A stretch of 5,988 nt of DNA from Thermococcus sp. (GTDB lineage: Archaea; Methanobacteriota_B; Thermococci; Thermococcales; Thermococcaceae): assembly GCA_027065835.1 (NCBI GenBank), contig JAMONK010000225.1, positions 1 to 5,988 of the forward strand, read 5' to 3'. A program made the position numbers and the translations under genes. A model generated the notes under the pieces. The model searched no databases, was not told the DNA's origin, and saw nothing but the letters and a program-made list of their open reading frames with translations. How positions within the stretch are numbered: position 1 is the stretch's first letter; each line of letters begins with the position of its first letter. Below, in pieces: positions 1-5,832 of the stretch.

Positions 1-715
1 TTATAATACCGCCCTGCGGTCCAGGGAAGGTCTTATGGGTGGAAGCGGTTATTATCTCAGCCCCCTCCCTGAGCGGGTCCTGGAACTGGCCGCCGGCTAT
101 GAGACCGAGGACGTGGGCACCGTCGTACATCACATGGGCGCCGACTTCCTTGGCCACAGGGGCCAGCTCCTTAACCGGGTGCGGGAACGGGTAGAGCGAG
201 CCGCCGAAGACGACCAGCTTGGGTTCTACCTCCCTGATGAGTTTCTCCGCCTTATCGACGTCTATGTTGAACTCCTCGTTGTCGAAGGGCCATGTGTGGA
301 CGTTGAGACCACGCATTCCGGCGCTTCCAAAACCTGCATGGCTTATGTGGCCTCCGTGGCTTGTGTGGAGGCTGATTATGTGGTCACCAGGCTGGGTTAG
401 GCCGAAGAACACTGCCTGGTTGGCGTTGGTTCCAGAAATAGGCCTTAGGTCCGCAAAATCGCTCTTGAAGAGCCTGCAGAAGAGGTCAACGCCGATGAGC
501 TCAACCTCATCGATGTACTTGCATCCCTGGTAGTACCTGGCCCTTGGCCAGCCCTCTGCGTACTTGTGCATGAACCCGCTCGCGACGGCGCGGGTGACGC
601 TTGGTGAGGTTATGTTTTCGCTGGCTATGAGGTTTATCGTGTGGCTCCTCCAGTTCTCGTGCTCCTCAATAAAGTTCAGAACCTTGTCCCTATACTCTTT
701 GTACCCTTCACTCAT
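1..715 (-). CDS. glyA: Serine hydroxymethyltransferase, N-terminal 238 residues (partial, runs off left edge)
   Basis: PLP-dependent cytosolic enzyme that interconverts serine and glycine while passing the one-carbon unit to a pterin carrier (in Thermococcales probably a modified folate or methanopterin-like cofactor). Reading the minus strand from ATG at 715 gives an open frame of 238 codons to the window edge. Visible family motifs: LIASEN near residue 26, ARYYQGCKYID in the substrate region, SHGGHISH at 119-126 (PLP-stacking His), DGAHVLGL with Asp198 and His201, and STHKTFPGPQGG, where Lys228 is the expected Schiff-base lysine. The full protein is normally about 430 residues, so roughly the C-terminal half is outside. 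The start is supported by GAGGTG at 722-727, six bases upstream, and a TATA box at about 750-757. It lies downstream of the permease on the same strand, 130 bases away, but has its own promoter. Family assignment is very secure; the cofactor statement is inference. Confidence 0.97.
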   Translation of the reverse strand, partial: MSEGYKEYRDKVLNFIEEHENWRSHTINLIASENITSPSVTRAVASGFMHKYAEGWPRARYYQGCKYIDEVELIGVDLFCRLFKSDFADLRPISGTNANQAVFFGLTQPGDHIISLHTSHGGHISHAGFGSAGMRGLNVHTWPFDNEEFNIDVDKAEKLIREVEPKLVVFGGSLYPFPHPVKELAPVAKEVGAHVMYDGAHVLGLIAGGQFQDPLREGAEIITASTHKTFPGPQGGII

Positions 716-748
716 GGGAAACACCTCGGTGGTGATTTGAGCGTTATG

Positions 749-758
749 GATATAAATC
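749..758 (-). promoter_or_regulatory. TATA box of glyA
   Basis: On the minus strand the sequence reads AAGATTTATATCC (760 to 748), a good archaeal TATA box with a purine-rich BRE-like stretch before it. A start site about 25 bases downstream would fall near 729, just ahead of the GAGGTG ribosome binding site at 722-727. This gives a very short leader, as is common in Thermococcales. Read from sequence only; no transcript data. Confidence 0.6.
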
Positions 759-845
759 TTACCGCGGGAGAATCCATCGGTGCACGTGGTCCTGGTTGGT
801 CATCGATGTACCCAAATGGGGATAGAAGCCTGAAATTGGGGAGGG

Positions 846-2036
846 TCACCTCCTCCCCTTCATCCGGTGAACGACGTATATGAGGACCGGCAGGATTATG
901 AAGGCCATCATGTCCCCCGTGTCCCCAGCAAAGGCCAGAACGTCCGCGAAGTTCTTGACACCGGCGAAGTACACCGCCGCTGGCGGGATTACGGTTAGGG
1001 CCCATGCAACGGGCCTCTTAAGCTTCACGAACTCCTCGCTGTTGCTCTGCTGGGCGAGGGCTATACCGATGTAGCTCGTTGTTATAGCCAGGAGGGGTAT
1101 CAGATTGCCCACCAGCCTTCCAACGTGGCCGTAGAGGTTCTGAAGGCCCTGCGTGGCTATCTGGGGGGTGTTCTTCCCGAAGACCATGAGGAACGCCATC
1201 ATGAAGACGGCGTAGATGACCGTGGGTATGATGAAGGCCCAAACGACGACCTTCTTGGTCTCCTCGTAGCTGCCCAGCCCCTTGTACACGTCGGGTATCA
1301 CGGTGTGGCAGCCGAGGGCAAAGATGGCGACGCCGGTTATTGCTAGGATTCCTGATGGGTTCGTGTACAGTGCCTTACTCGGACTGGCACGGGGGGCCAG
1401 CATTGCCGTGACCCCGATGAACAGGAAGAGCATCACAAAGCTCATTATCAGCTCGGTCTTCCCGCTGGCCTCAAGTCCCTTATAAACCACGAGCGAGGCC
1501 AGAACCCAGAATATGAACGCCCCCATGTTTTCGCTGACCCCGAAGAGGCTCGCGAATACGCTCCCCATTCCGGCTATGTATGCCAGGATTGCGCCGAAGC
1601 TCATGATGAAGATGCTGATGTACATCAGCCAGCCACCGGTCCTTCCGAGAACCCGCTGGGCGATGGTGCTCATCTGGGCCCCCCTCATGTCGGCGCTGAA
1701 CCTCAGGACGATAAAGGCGGTCCAGAGCATTAGGAGCATTACCCCGAACAGTATCCCCACAGCTGGCAGCAGACCAACTTTGCTGGCCGCGTACGGCAGT
1801 CCGAGGACACCCGCCCCTATCTGGGTCCCCACGAGTATCGCCAAGGCCTCTCCCTTGGTTATATACCTTTTCTCGACTCGGATAGGGCTGGTCCTCAAGC
1901 CCCTAGTGGCCTTTCTTCTGCGCACCAGCTGTATCAGGTTTATCTTTTTCCTCCTCTCGGATGCCAGCCTCTCGTAGTAATACCTTCCATGTGACGTGGT
2001 GACCTTTTTCTTCGAAACCCCATCGCTCACGGGCAT
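846..2036 (-). CDS. Aromatic amino acid permease-type transporter (AAAP/Trp-Tyr permease family)
   Basis: Predicted 396-residue integral membrane transporter, probably a cation-coupled amino acid importer. The signature GTQIGAGVLGLP at residues 70-81 is the TM1 motif of the tryptophan/tyrosine permease family. About ten or eleven hydrophobic segments follow between residues 62 and 390, with FALGCHTVIPDVYKGLG at 239-255 as a second family-like stretch. Residues 1-61 form a soluble tail rich in Lys and Arg (KKK at 9-11, RRKK at 28-31, RRRK at 39-42), longer than in typical bacterial members. The frame is open 17 codons further upstream to 2087, but ATG 2036 is chosen because GGAGGTGA lies at 2041-2048 and the TATA box at about 2071-2078 places the transcript start near 2049, inside that extension. 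Substrate cannot be read from sequence; aromatic amino acids are the family expectation. No oligo-T terminator is seen between it and glyA. Confidence 0.88.
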   Translation of the reverse strand: MPVSDGVSKKKVTTSHGRYYYERLASERRKKINLIQLVRRRKATRGLRTSPIRVEKRYITKGEALAILVGTQIGAGVLGLPYAASKVGLLPAVGILFGVMLLMLWTAFIVLRFSADMRGAQMSTIAQRVLGRTGGWLMYISIFIMSFGAILAYIAGMGSVFASLFGVSENMGAFIFWVLASLVVYKGLEASGKTELIMSFVMLFLFIGVTAMLAPRASPSKALYTNPSGILAITGVAIFALGCHTVIPDVYKGLGSYEETKKVVVWAFIIPTVIYAVFMMAFLMVFGKNTPQIATQGLQNLYGHVGRLVGNLIPLLAITTSYIGIALAQQSNSEEFVKLKRPVAWALTVIPPAAVYFAGVKNFADVLAFAGDTGDMMAFIILPVLIYVVHRMKGRR

Positions 2037-2040
2037 TCTC

Positions 2041-2048
2041 TCACCTCC
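2041..2048 (-). promoter_or_regulatory. Ribosome binding site that fixes the permease start
   Basis: The minus strand reads GGAGGTGA, a near-perfect match to the archaeal 16S 3' end, followed by GAGA and then ATG at 2036. It decides for the 396-residue product over the 413-residue open frame. Confidence 0.85.
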
Positions 2049-2070
2049 GTACCGATGAATACATTTAATC

Positions 2071-2080
2071 AATTTAAACC
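2071..2080 (-). promoter_or_regulatory. TATA box of the permease gene
   Basis: The minus strand reads GGTTTAAATT (2080 to 2071) with AAG before it as a possible BRE. Transcription about 25 bases downstream would begin near 2049, immediately before GGAGGTGA. The core AATTTAAA is nearly symmetrical and sits beside ATTTAAT at 2063-2069, so the element could also be used in the plus direction. Confidence 0.55.
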
Positions 2081-2098
2081 CTTGCACGGAGGGGTGAA

Positions 2099-2161
2099 AT
2101 GGAACTCAAAGATTATTCGGCGGATGAAGGCGTCCCCCTAAACGATGGGCAGTATTTTTAA
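2099..2161 (+). CDS. Possible 20-codon mini-ORF between the divergent promoters
   Basis: ATG at 2099 opens a 20-codon frame (peptide begins [11 protein letters not shown] and ends NDGQYF) closed by TAA at 2159-2161. Immediately upstream lies GGAGGGGTGA at 2088-2097; its GGAGG part is six bases from the ATG, as good a ribosome binding site as those of the real genes here. The peptide is acidic, has no hydrophobic segment and matches no family I recognise. Its last codons overlap the sirtuin TATA box, and it ends 22 bases before the sirtuin start. It may be a leader peptide, a tiny independent gene, the remnant of a lost gene, or a chance frame. The only plus-strand TATA candidates (2063-2078) would start transcription at or after the binding site, which weakens the case. 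Confidence 0.3.
   Translation: MELKDYSADEGVPLNDGQYF
2153..2161 (+). promoter_or_regulatory. TATA box of the sirtuin gene
   Basis: TATTTTTAA, followed by GG, fits an archaeal TATA element. A start site about 25 bases from its centre falls at about 2180-2183, almost on the ATG at 2184, so the transcript would be nearly leaderless. This supports the 2184 start over the ATG at 2145, which lies upstream of the box. Confidence 0.5.
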
Positions 2162-2183
2162 GGAATGCCGAGTAGGGGGTAAC

Positions 2184-2942
2184 ATGCTGGGGGAAGCGGC
2201 CCGGTTGCTTGTCCGTTCGAAGTTCGCCATAGCCTTCACCGGTGCGGGGATAAGTGCCGAGAGCGGTGTACCAACTTTCAGGGGACCCGATGGCCTCTGG
2301 AAGCATTATCGGGCGGAGGAACTTGCCACACCTGAAGCCTTTGAACGGGATCCACGCCTCGTCTGGGAGTTCTACAGGTGGAGGATGAGACTGATAGCGG
2401 GGGTAAGGCCCAACAGGGCCCACTACGCCCTTGTGGAGCTGGAGCGAATGGGCCTACTGAAGGCCCTGATAACCCAGAACGTCGACAACCTCCACCGAGA
2501 GGCGGGAAGCAGAAACCTCATAGAACTCCACGGCAACATCTTCCGCGTCAGGTGCTCCTCCTGCGGCCACAGTGAAGACCTCACGGAAAGCGGGGGACTC
2601 GGTAAGTTCCTGGCTCGGAGAAGCCTTCCGAAGTGCCCGGAGTGCGGTTCATTAATGAGGCCGGACGTGGTGTGGTTCGGGGAGCCCCTCCCAAATGCCC
2701 CCCTGGAGGAGGCTTTTTCACTTGCGGGGAGGGCAGACCTGGTTCTGGTGATCGGAACGAGTGGTGTGGTGTACCCTGCGGCCTACATCCCGTACATAGT
2801 CAAGGAGAACGGAGGCACTGTAATTGAGGTCAACACCTCAGAAAGCGGGATAACCCCCATAGCGGACGTGTTCCTCCGGGGAGGGGCAGGGGAGGTCATG
2901 GACAAACTGTTAAAAAAGATTCGGGGGGTTCTGGATGAATGA
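2184..2942 (+). CDS. Sir2-family NAD-dependent protein deacylase (sirtuin)
   Basis: Removes acyl groups from lysine using NAD, releasing nicotinamide and O-acyl-ADP-ribose; cytosolic. The 252-residue length is normal for a compact archaeal/bacterial sirtuin. Visible motifs: the NAD-binding [14 protein letters not shown] at 20-33, QNVDNLH at 98-104, catalytic His116 in HG, the zinc cysteines C124, C127, C151 and C154, then VVWFGE, and GTS plus VNT in the Rossmann part. Tyr64 and Arg67 in FYRWRM match the Tyr-x-x-Arg pair of SIRT5/CobB-type enzymes, which bind succinyl or malonyl groups. The frame also has an ATG at 2145, but the product would then include the TATA box region; ATG 2184 begins in the usual place for the family, with GGGGGT at 2175-2180 close by. 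It overlaps the next gene by 8 bases, suggesting one transcript. Protein targets are unknown. Confidence 0.95.
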   Translation: MLGEAARLLVRSKFAIAFTGAGISAESGVPTFRGPDGLWKHYRAEELATPEAFERDPRLVWEFYRWRMRLIAGVRPNRAHYALVELERMGLLKALITQNVDNLHREAGSRNLIELHGNIFRVRCSSCGHSEDLTESGGLGKFLARRSLPKCPECGSLMRPDVVWFGEPLPNAPLEEAFSLAGRADLVLVIGTSGVVYPAAYIPYIVKENGGTVIEVNTSESGITPIADVFLRGGAGEVMDKLLKKIRGVLDE

Positions 2943-3339
2943 GGGTGTGTTCCTTATAGGTTTCTCCGAGGAGGAGGTTCAACTGGTCAGGGGTGCCCTG
3001 AGGGACGTGAGCGTCCACGAGGTGCCCAGGGAGTGCCTCACCTGGAAGCTGGGGGAGATAGTGGAGAGAAGGCCAGATGGAAGGGGTGACTGGCACGAGA
3101 GGAGGTTCCTAATAACCCACGGAGGTAACGAGCTTATCAAGCGCGTTATCTCGGCGGTGAGGGGCCTCAAGCTGGGACGGGTAATCTTCATCTCCACGAC
3201 CCCGATTTCGTTGGAGAGGACACTCGATGATCTCATAAAGGAGTGGATCGAGGAGGACGAGTACTTCAGAGCTTATCGGCGCTCCAGGATGGGGGTAAAA
3301 GGTGGGGATGGGCCGTTCCTCGACATCAAGAAAGGTTAA
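2935..3339 (+). CDS. DUF3783-like protein of unknown function, coupled to the sirtuin
   Basis: A 134-residue soluble protein without signal peptide or membrane segment. I cannot assign a function. The N-terminus ([18 protein letters not shown]) looks like a beta strand then a helix. Near residues 83-107 the stretch [13 protein letters not shown] followed by an acidic helix resembles the C-terminal part of DUF3783 proteins; that family match is from memory and tentative. Cys34 is the sole cysteine. The start ATG lies inside the sirtuin's last codons (ATGAATGA, 2935-2942), with GGGGGG at about 2923-2928 as binding site, so translation is probably coupled to the sirtuin. This makes a role with, or on the same substrates as, the deacylase possible but unproven. 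The stop codon overlaps the promoter of the next gene. Confidence 0.85.
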   Translation: MNEGVFLIGFSEEEVQLVRGALRDVSVHEVPRECLTWKLGEIVERRPDGRGDWHERRFLITHGGNELIKRVISAVRGLKLGRVIFISTTPISLERTLDDLIKEWIEEDEYFRAYRRSRMGVKGGDGPFLDIKKG

Positions 3340-3343
3340 ATAA
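3336..3343 (+). promoter_or_regulatory. Possible TATA box for the HAD/ASCH pair
   Basis: TTAAATAA, preceded by AAAGG as a BRE-like stretch, lies across the stop codon of the DUF3783-like gene (TAA at 3337-3339). The expected start site is near 3363-3366, right at the AGGTGA ribosome binding site (3363-3368) of the HAD gene, so the leader would be very short. The pair may thus be transcribed separately from the sirtuin pair, in addition to read-through. Confidence 0.45.
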
Positions 3344-3375
3344 TGCGTGGAGGAAAAGTCTTAGGTGAGTGATGG

Positions 3376-4107
3376 ATGATCAAAGTTGTGTTCTTTGACC
3401 TGGACGATACGCTGATCGACACGTCCAAACTGGCGGATACGGCAAGAAAGAACGCCGTTGAGAACATGATACGGCACGGAATGCCGATGGACTTCGGGGT
3501 GGCGTATCATGAGCTCATGGATTTGATAAACGAGTACGGAAGCAACTTTTCCAGGCACTTTGATTACCTCCTCCGGCGCCTGGACCTTCAGTACAACCCG
3601 AAATGGATCGCCGCCGGGGTCATAGGCTATCACAACACGAAGTTCGCCTACCTGCGGACGGTTAAGGGGGTCAAGAAAACGCTCCTCAGGCTCAAGGAGA
3701 TGGGCCTAAAACTGGGGATAATAACCGACGGGGATCCCATAAAACAGTGGGAAAAGATCCTGAGGGCAGAGATAGATGACTATTTTGACGTGGTGTTCAT
3801 CTCGGACTTCGTGGGTGTTAAAAAGCCCCACAGGAAGATCTTCGAGAAGGCCCTAAAGCATTTTGACCTGAGGGCTGACGAGGCGTTGATGGTTGGGGAC
3901 AGACTTTACTCTGACGTATACGGCGCGAAGCAGGTCGGCATGGGGACGGTCTGGTTCAAGTACGGTAAGTACGCCAACAGGGAGCTGGACTACCTGGAGT
4001 ACGCTGATTTCACGGTGCGCTCTCTGGAGGAGCTTCCGGAGATAGTTAGGGGGCTGAACCTTGAGGAGAGGGAAGAGCGTCCAGATAAGGAAGTTTATGC
4101 TGATTGA
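3376..4107 (+). CDS. HAD-superfamily hydrolase, subfamily IA (TIGR02253-like), likely phosphatase
   Basis: A 243-residue cytosolic hydrolase of the haloacid dehalogenase fold, probably a Mg-dependent phosphatase of small metabolites. All four HAD motifs are present: motif I FFDLDDTL with nucleophile Asp8 and acid/base Asp10; motif II IITDG with Thr117; motif III VKKP with Lys150; motif [12 protein letters not shown] with Asp175 and Asp180. Residues about 16-95 form the helical cap between motifs I and II, which is the subfamily I arrangement. ATG 3376 is preceded by AGGTGA at 3363-3368, seven bases away; the ATG at 3372 is out of frame. The C-terminal 15 residues are highly charged and partly encoded in the overlap with the ASCH gene. 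Substrate is unknown; related Thermococcales proteins are usually annotated only as HAD hydrolases. Confidence 0.93.
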   Translation: MIKVVFFDLDDTLIDTSKLADTARKNAVENMIRHGMPMDFGVAYHELMDLINEYGSNFSRHFDYLLRRLDLQYNPKWIAAGVIGYHNTKFAYLRTVKGVKKTLLRLKEMGLKLGIITDGDPIKQWEKILRAEIDDYFDVVFISDFVGVKKPHRKIFEKALKHFDLRADEALMVGDRLYSDVYGAKQVGMGTVWFKYGKYANRELDYLEYADFTVRSLEELPEIVRGLNLEEREERPDKEVYAD

Positions 4108-4645
4108 CTCCACCTACAAGTCCAGGATCCTCAGGGGCGACAAGGTCACGACGATACGCTACGGAAGCTATGAGGTCAGGCCTGGAGGTGAAGTTTACCT
4201 CGTGATAACACCGAGCGACACCGCGGTGGCGAAAGTCAGGATAACGGGGGTCAGGAAAAAGAAGGTCAGGGAGCTCACCAACGAAGATGCCAAACTCGAC
4301 GGCTTCTCCGACGTTAAGGAGCTTCTGAGGGAGCTCAACAGGATATACGGTGAGCTGTACGGTGACGACGAGGTCACGATAATAGGCTTCGAAGTTGTCA
4401 AGCGCTTTGATGAGGGAATCCCCCTCAAGTGGCTCAAGGGGCTGAACTACCGCGAGCCGGCGGAGATAGCGAGGCTCTACCTTGAGAACCAAGATAGACT
4501 CAACCTCAACCGCGAAACCGACTTCATCCTGCGGCGGATTTACAACGAAGGTCTTGGGAGGGCGGTAAGGACCTTTGGCCCAAAGCGGGTTCAAGGGGCG
4601 CTCTTCAGGGCTCACCGCAGGCTTTACGAGGAGGGCCTCGTTTAG
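4097..4645 (+). CDS. ASCH-domain protein with basic C-terminal extension
   Basis: Predicted 182 residues from ATG 4097. Residues 1-100 form an ASCH (PUA-like) domain: [20 protein letters not shown] at 2-21 holds the family GxK signature, and [10 protein letters not shown] near 92-101 is the closing strand. ASCH proteins bind RNA or nucleotides, or, in the YqfB type, hydrolyse N4-acetylcytidine. Lys16 and Thr19 line up with YqfB Lys21 and Thr24, and Asp68 falls close to where YqfB has Glu74, so an amidohydrolase is conceivable. Residues 102-182 are an extra, mostly helical, basic region ([17 protein letters not shown] near the end) that I do not recognise. ATG 4097 has AAGGAAG at 4087-4093 and overlaps the HAD gene by 11 bases. 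A TTG at 4061, with AGGGGG at 4048-4053, would add 12 residues and is a real alternative. Confidence 0.85.
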   Translation: MLIDSTYKSRILRGDKVTTIRYGSYEVRPGGEVYLVITPSDTAVAKVRITGVRKKKVRELTNEDAKLDGFSDVKELLRELNRIYGELYGDDEVTIIGFEVVKRFDEGIPLKWLKGLNYREPAEIARLYLENQDRLNLNRETDFILRRIYNEGLGRAVRTFGPKRVQGALFRAHRRLYEEGLV

Positions 4646-4675
4646 GAAAACTTTTTAGGTTTTCTTCTCTTCTCC
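4644..4675 (+). terminator. Hairpin plus pyrimidine-tract terminator after the ASCH gene
   Basis: GAAAAC (4646-4651) and GTTTTC (4659-4664) form a perfect inverted repeat around the loop TTTTTAG. The stem can extend by a G-U and an A-T pair to 4644-4666, touching the stop codon. A pyrimidine run continues to 4675. Archaeal RNA polymerase stops at such T-rich tracts, so transcription of the upstream genes probably ends here. The TTTTTAGG inside the loop could also act as a weak TATA element for the PAP2 gene, with a start site near 4680. Confidence 0.55.
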
Positions 4676-4710
4676 GACCATGCGAATGTCGCGAAGCCTG
4701 ACCTGTCATT

Positions 4711-4720
4711 GGGAGGAAGG
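4711..4720 (+). promoter_or_regulatory. Ribosome binding site that fixes the PAP2 start
   Basis: GGGAGGAAGG places GGAGG seven bases before ATG 4724. The upstream in-frame TTG at 4709 would lie directly against the motif and has no binding site of its own, so ATG 4724 is preferred. Confidence 0.7.
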
Positions 4721-4723
4721 AAA

Positions 4724-5374
4724 ATGGGTGAAATCGCTAAATATAGAGTTACACTGGTGTTCACGGCCCTCCTACTCTTTATGCTCCTTGCAGAGTGGTC
4801 CGGTCTGGTCAGTGGCGTTAACAACCGGCTGAACTCGTTGCTTCCTCAGGGCGGTCCTTTAACGAGCCTGCTCACCGACACAGCGAGTTTCGCCTTCACC
4901 GCGGGTTACCTCGTCCTCCTCTTCCTGTGGGACTTCAGGGACCGGGGGAGGTTGAGCAGGTTCACCCTTGAGCTAACCGGCGGCATCGTGATTTCGATGG
5001 CTATAGTGGGTTTGCTGAAGGTTCTGATCGGTGTTCCACGGCCGGGTGAAGCCCAGGTTCACTGGAGTCTCTTCGAGTCGATAAAGAACGCCGACTACTT
5101 CGCGTTTCCTTCGGGTCACACTGCCAGGGCCGCGGTGCTCGCGTACTTCCTGAGCAGACGCTGGAAGAGATTCTGGCCGCTCTGGTGGGGCTGGGCAGCT
5201 GCAATAGCCCTCTCAAGGTTGCTGCTCCACGTTCACTGGTTCAGCGATGTGGTGTTTGCCCTCATGCTGGGTCCGTGGGTTGGGATGCTCCTGGTGCTTA
5301 CGGAGGAGCGATGGCTCCCTTACTACCGTGCCTTAATCACGGCGCTTAAACTGGGGGTGCTCGACGTTGAATAA
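4724..5374 (+). CDS. PAP2-family membrane phosphatase
   Basis: A 216-residue integral membrane phosphatase of the PAP2 (phosphatidate/polyprenyl-diphosphate phosphatase) superfamily. The full three-part active site is visible: KVLIGVPRP (Lys99, Arg106, Pro107), FPSGH (Ser130, His132 as acid/base), and SRLLLHVHWFSD (Arg165, nucleophile His171, Asp175). Hydrophobic segments lie at about 9-30, 54-69, 86-104, 136-143, 150-168 and 176-195, giving the usual six-helix core with the active site on one membrane face, normally the outer one. Likely substrates are lipid (di)phosphates such as polyprenyl or dolichyl diphosphate; the exact substrate cannot be read. It starts after a terminator, and its last 8 bases overlap the start of the COG2426 gene, so the two are probably made together. 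Confidence 0.94.
   Translation: MGEIAKYRVTLVFTALLLFMLLAEWSGLVSGVNNRLNSLLPQGGPLTSLLTDTASFAFTAGYLVLLFLWDFRDRGRLSRFTLELTGGIVISMAIVGLLKVLIGVPRPGEAQVHWSLFESIKNADYFAFPSGHTARAAVLAYFLSRRWKRFWPLWWGWAAAIALSRLLLHVHWFSDVVFALMLGPWVGMLLVLTEERWLPYYRALITALKLGVLDVE
5353..5359 (+). promoter_or_regulatory. Ribosome binding site for the TTG start of the COG2426 gene
   Basis: GGGGGTG lies within the PAP2 coding region, seven bases before TTG 5367. It is the evidence that TTG is used as a start; the next in-frame ATG would lose about 60 residues including the conserved FEGR motif. Confidence 0.6.
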
Positions 5375-5828
5375 TCCCCTAGAAATCTTCCTGCTCTCCC
5401 TTGTACCCACCTTTGAAGGTAGATACGCGATAGTTTATGGGATCGGTAGGGGCTACCCGCTGTGGGAAACCCTTCTGGCCGCTTCCCTAGGCGTCCTGCT
5501 GCTCTCCCTCACCCTCCCCGCCGTTCTGCCGTACATAGACAGGCTGATGCTCTGGCTGGAGGGGACTTCCCTTGGAAGGGTTGCCCGCCTCTACCTTCAC
5601 TACGTTGAGCGGGTTCGTGGGAAGGCCAGCCCCTACGTTGAGCGCTGGGGCTTCCTCGGTCTGACGGTTTTTGTGGCAATACCCCTTCCCGGAACGGGGG
5701 TCTGGACCGGGGCTTTGGCGGCCTACCTTCTGGGGATAGACCTGAAGCGCACGATCCCAGCTTTGGTTTTCGGCGGGCTCCTCAGCATGTTGATAACCCT
5801 TCTCCCGAGCCTGGGCCTCTGGGGGTGA
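5367..5828 (+). CDS. COG2426 / Sm_multidrug_ex family membrane protein ('small multidrug export protein')
   Basis: A 153-residue membrane protein of a family usually labelled small multidrug export, a name with little experimental support. Diagnostic stretches: LVPTFEGRYAIVYGIGRGYP at about 12-31 and IPLPGTGVWTGALAAYLLGI at about 104-123. Both look like broken or re-entrant hydrophobic segments with conserved Pro and Gly, resembling those of DedA-type lipid transporters. Other hydrophobic segments are at about 35-57 and 128-150, separated by a charged, amphipathic stretch at 60-93. Length is typical of the family. Translation begins at TTG 5367 (TTGAATAA overlaps the PAP2 stop), with GGGGGTG at 5353-5359. 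Tight coupling to a PAP2 phosphatase suggests a job in lipid-phosphate handling rather than drug export; this is inference. Confidence 0.88.
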   Translation: MNNPLEIFLLSLVPTFEGRYAIVYGIGRGYPLWETLLAASLGVLLLSLTLPAVLPYIDRLMLWLEGTSLGRVARLYLHYVERVRGKASPYVERWGFLGLTVFVAIPLPGTGVWTGALAAYLLGIDLKRTIPALVFGGLLSMLITLLPSLGLWG

Positions 5829-5829
5829 T
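5821..5829 (+). promoter_or_regulatory. Strong ribosome binding site in front of a missing start codon
   Basis: GGGGGTGAT closely matches the 16S-complementary GGAGGTGAT and spans the stop of the COG2426 gene. Measured as GGGGGTGA plus four bases, the start codon should be at 5833, where the sequence has ATC. The same four-base spacing separates GGAGGTGA from ATG in the permease gene of this window. Confidence 0.6.
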
Positions 5830-5832
5830 ACC

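Noticed and set aside
35..400. 121-codon plus-strand open frame over glyA
   Set aside because: It lies opposite the clearly coding glyA frame, has no binding site, and its protein resembles no family; a shadow of GC-rich codons.
716..845. Possible terminator hairpin between permease and glyA
   Set aside because: Only a weak CCCCATTTGGG inverted repeat and no T-run are present on the minus strand; not enough to call a terminator.
1513..1977. 154-codon plus-strand open frame inside the permease gene
   Set aside because: Antisense to well-supported transmembrane coding sequence. Its hydrophobic look mirrors the permease's hydrophobic codons read on the other strand.
2037..2087. 17-residue N-terminal extension of the permease
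   Set aside because: The extension is upstream of GGAGGTGA and includes the likely TATA box and transcript start, so it is probably not translated.
2145..2183. 13-residue N-terminal extension of the sirtuin
   Set aside because: It contains the TATA element, and family members begin where ATG 2184 does.
4046..4615. 189-codon minus-strand open frame over the ASCH gene
   Set aside because: Longer than most shadows, but the plus strand encodes a recognisable ASCH domain; no promoter or binding site on the minus strand was found.
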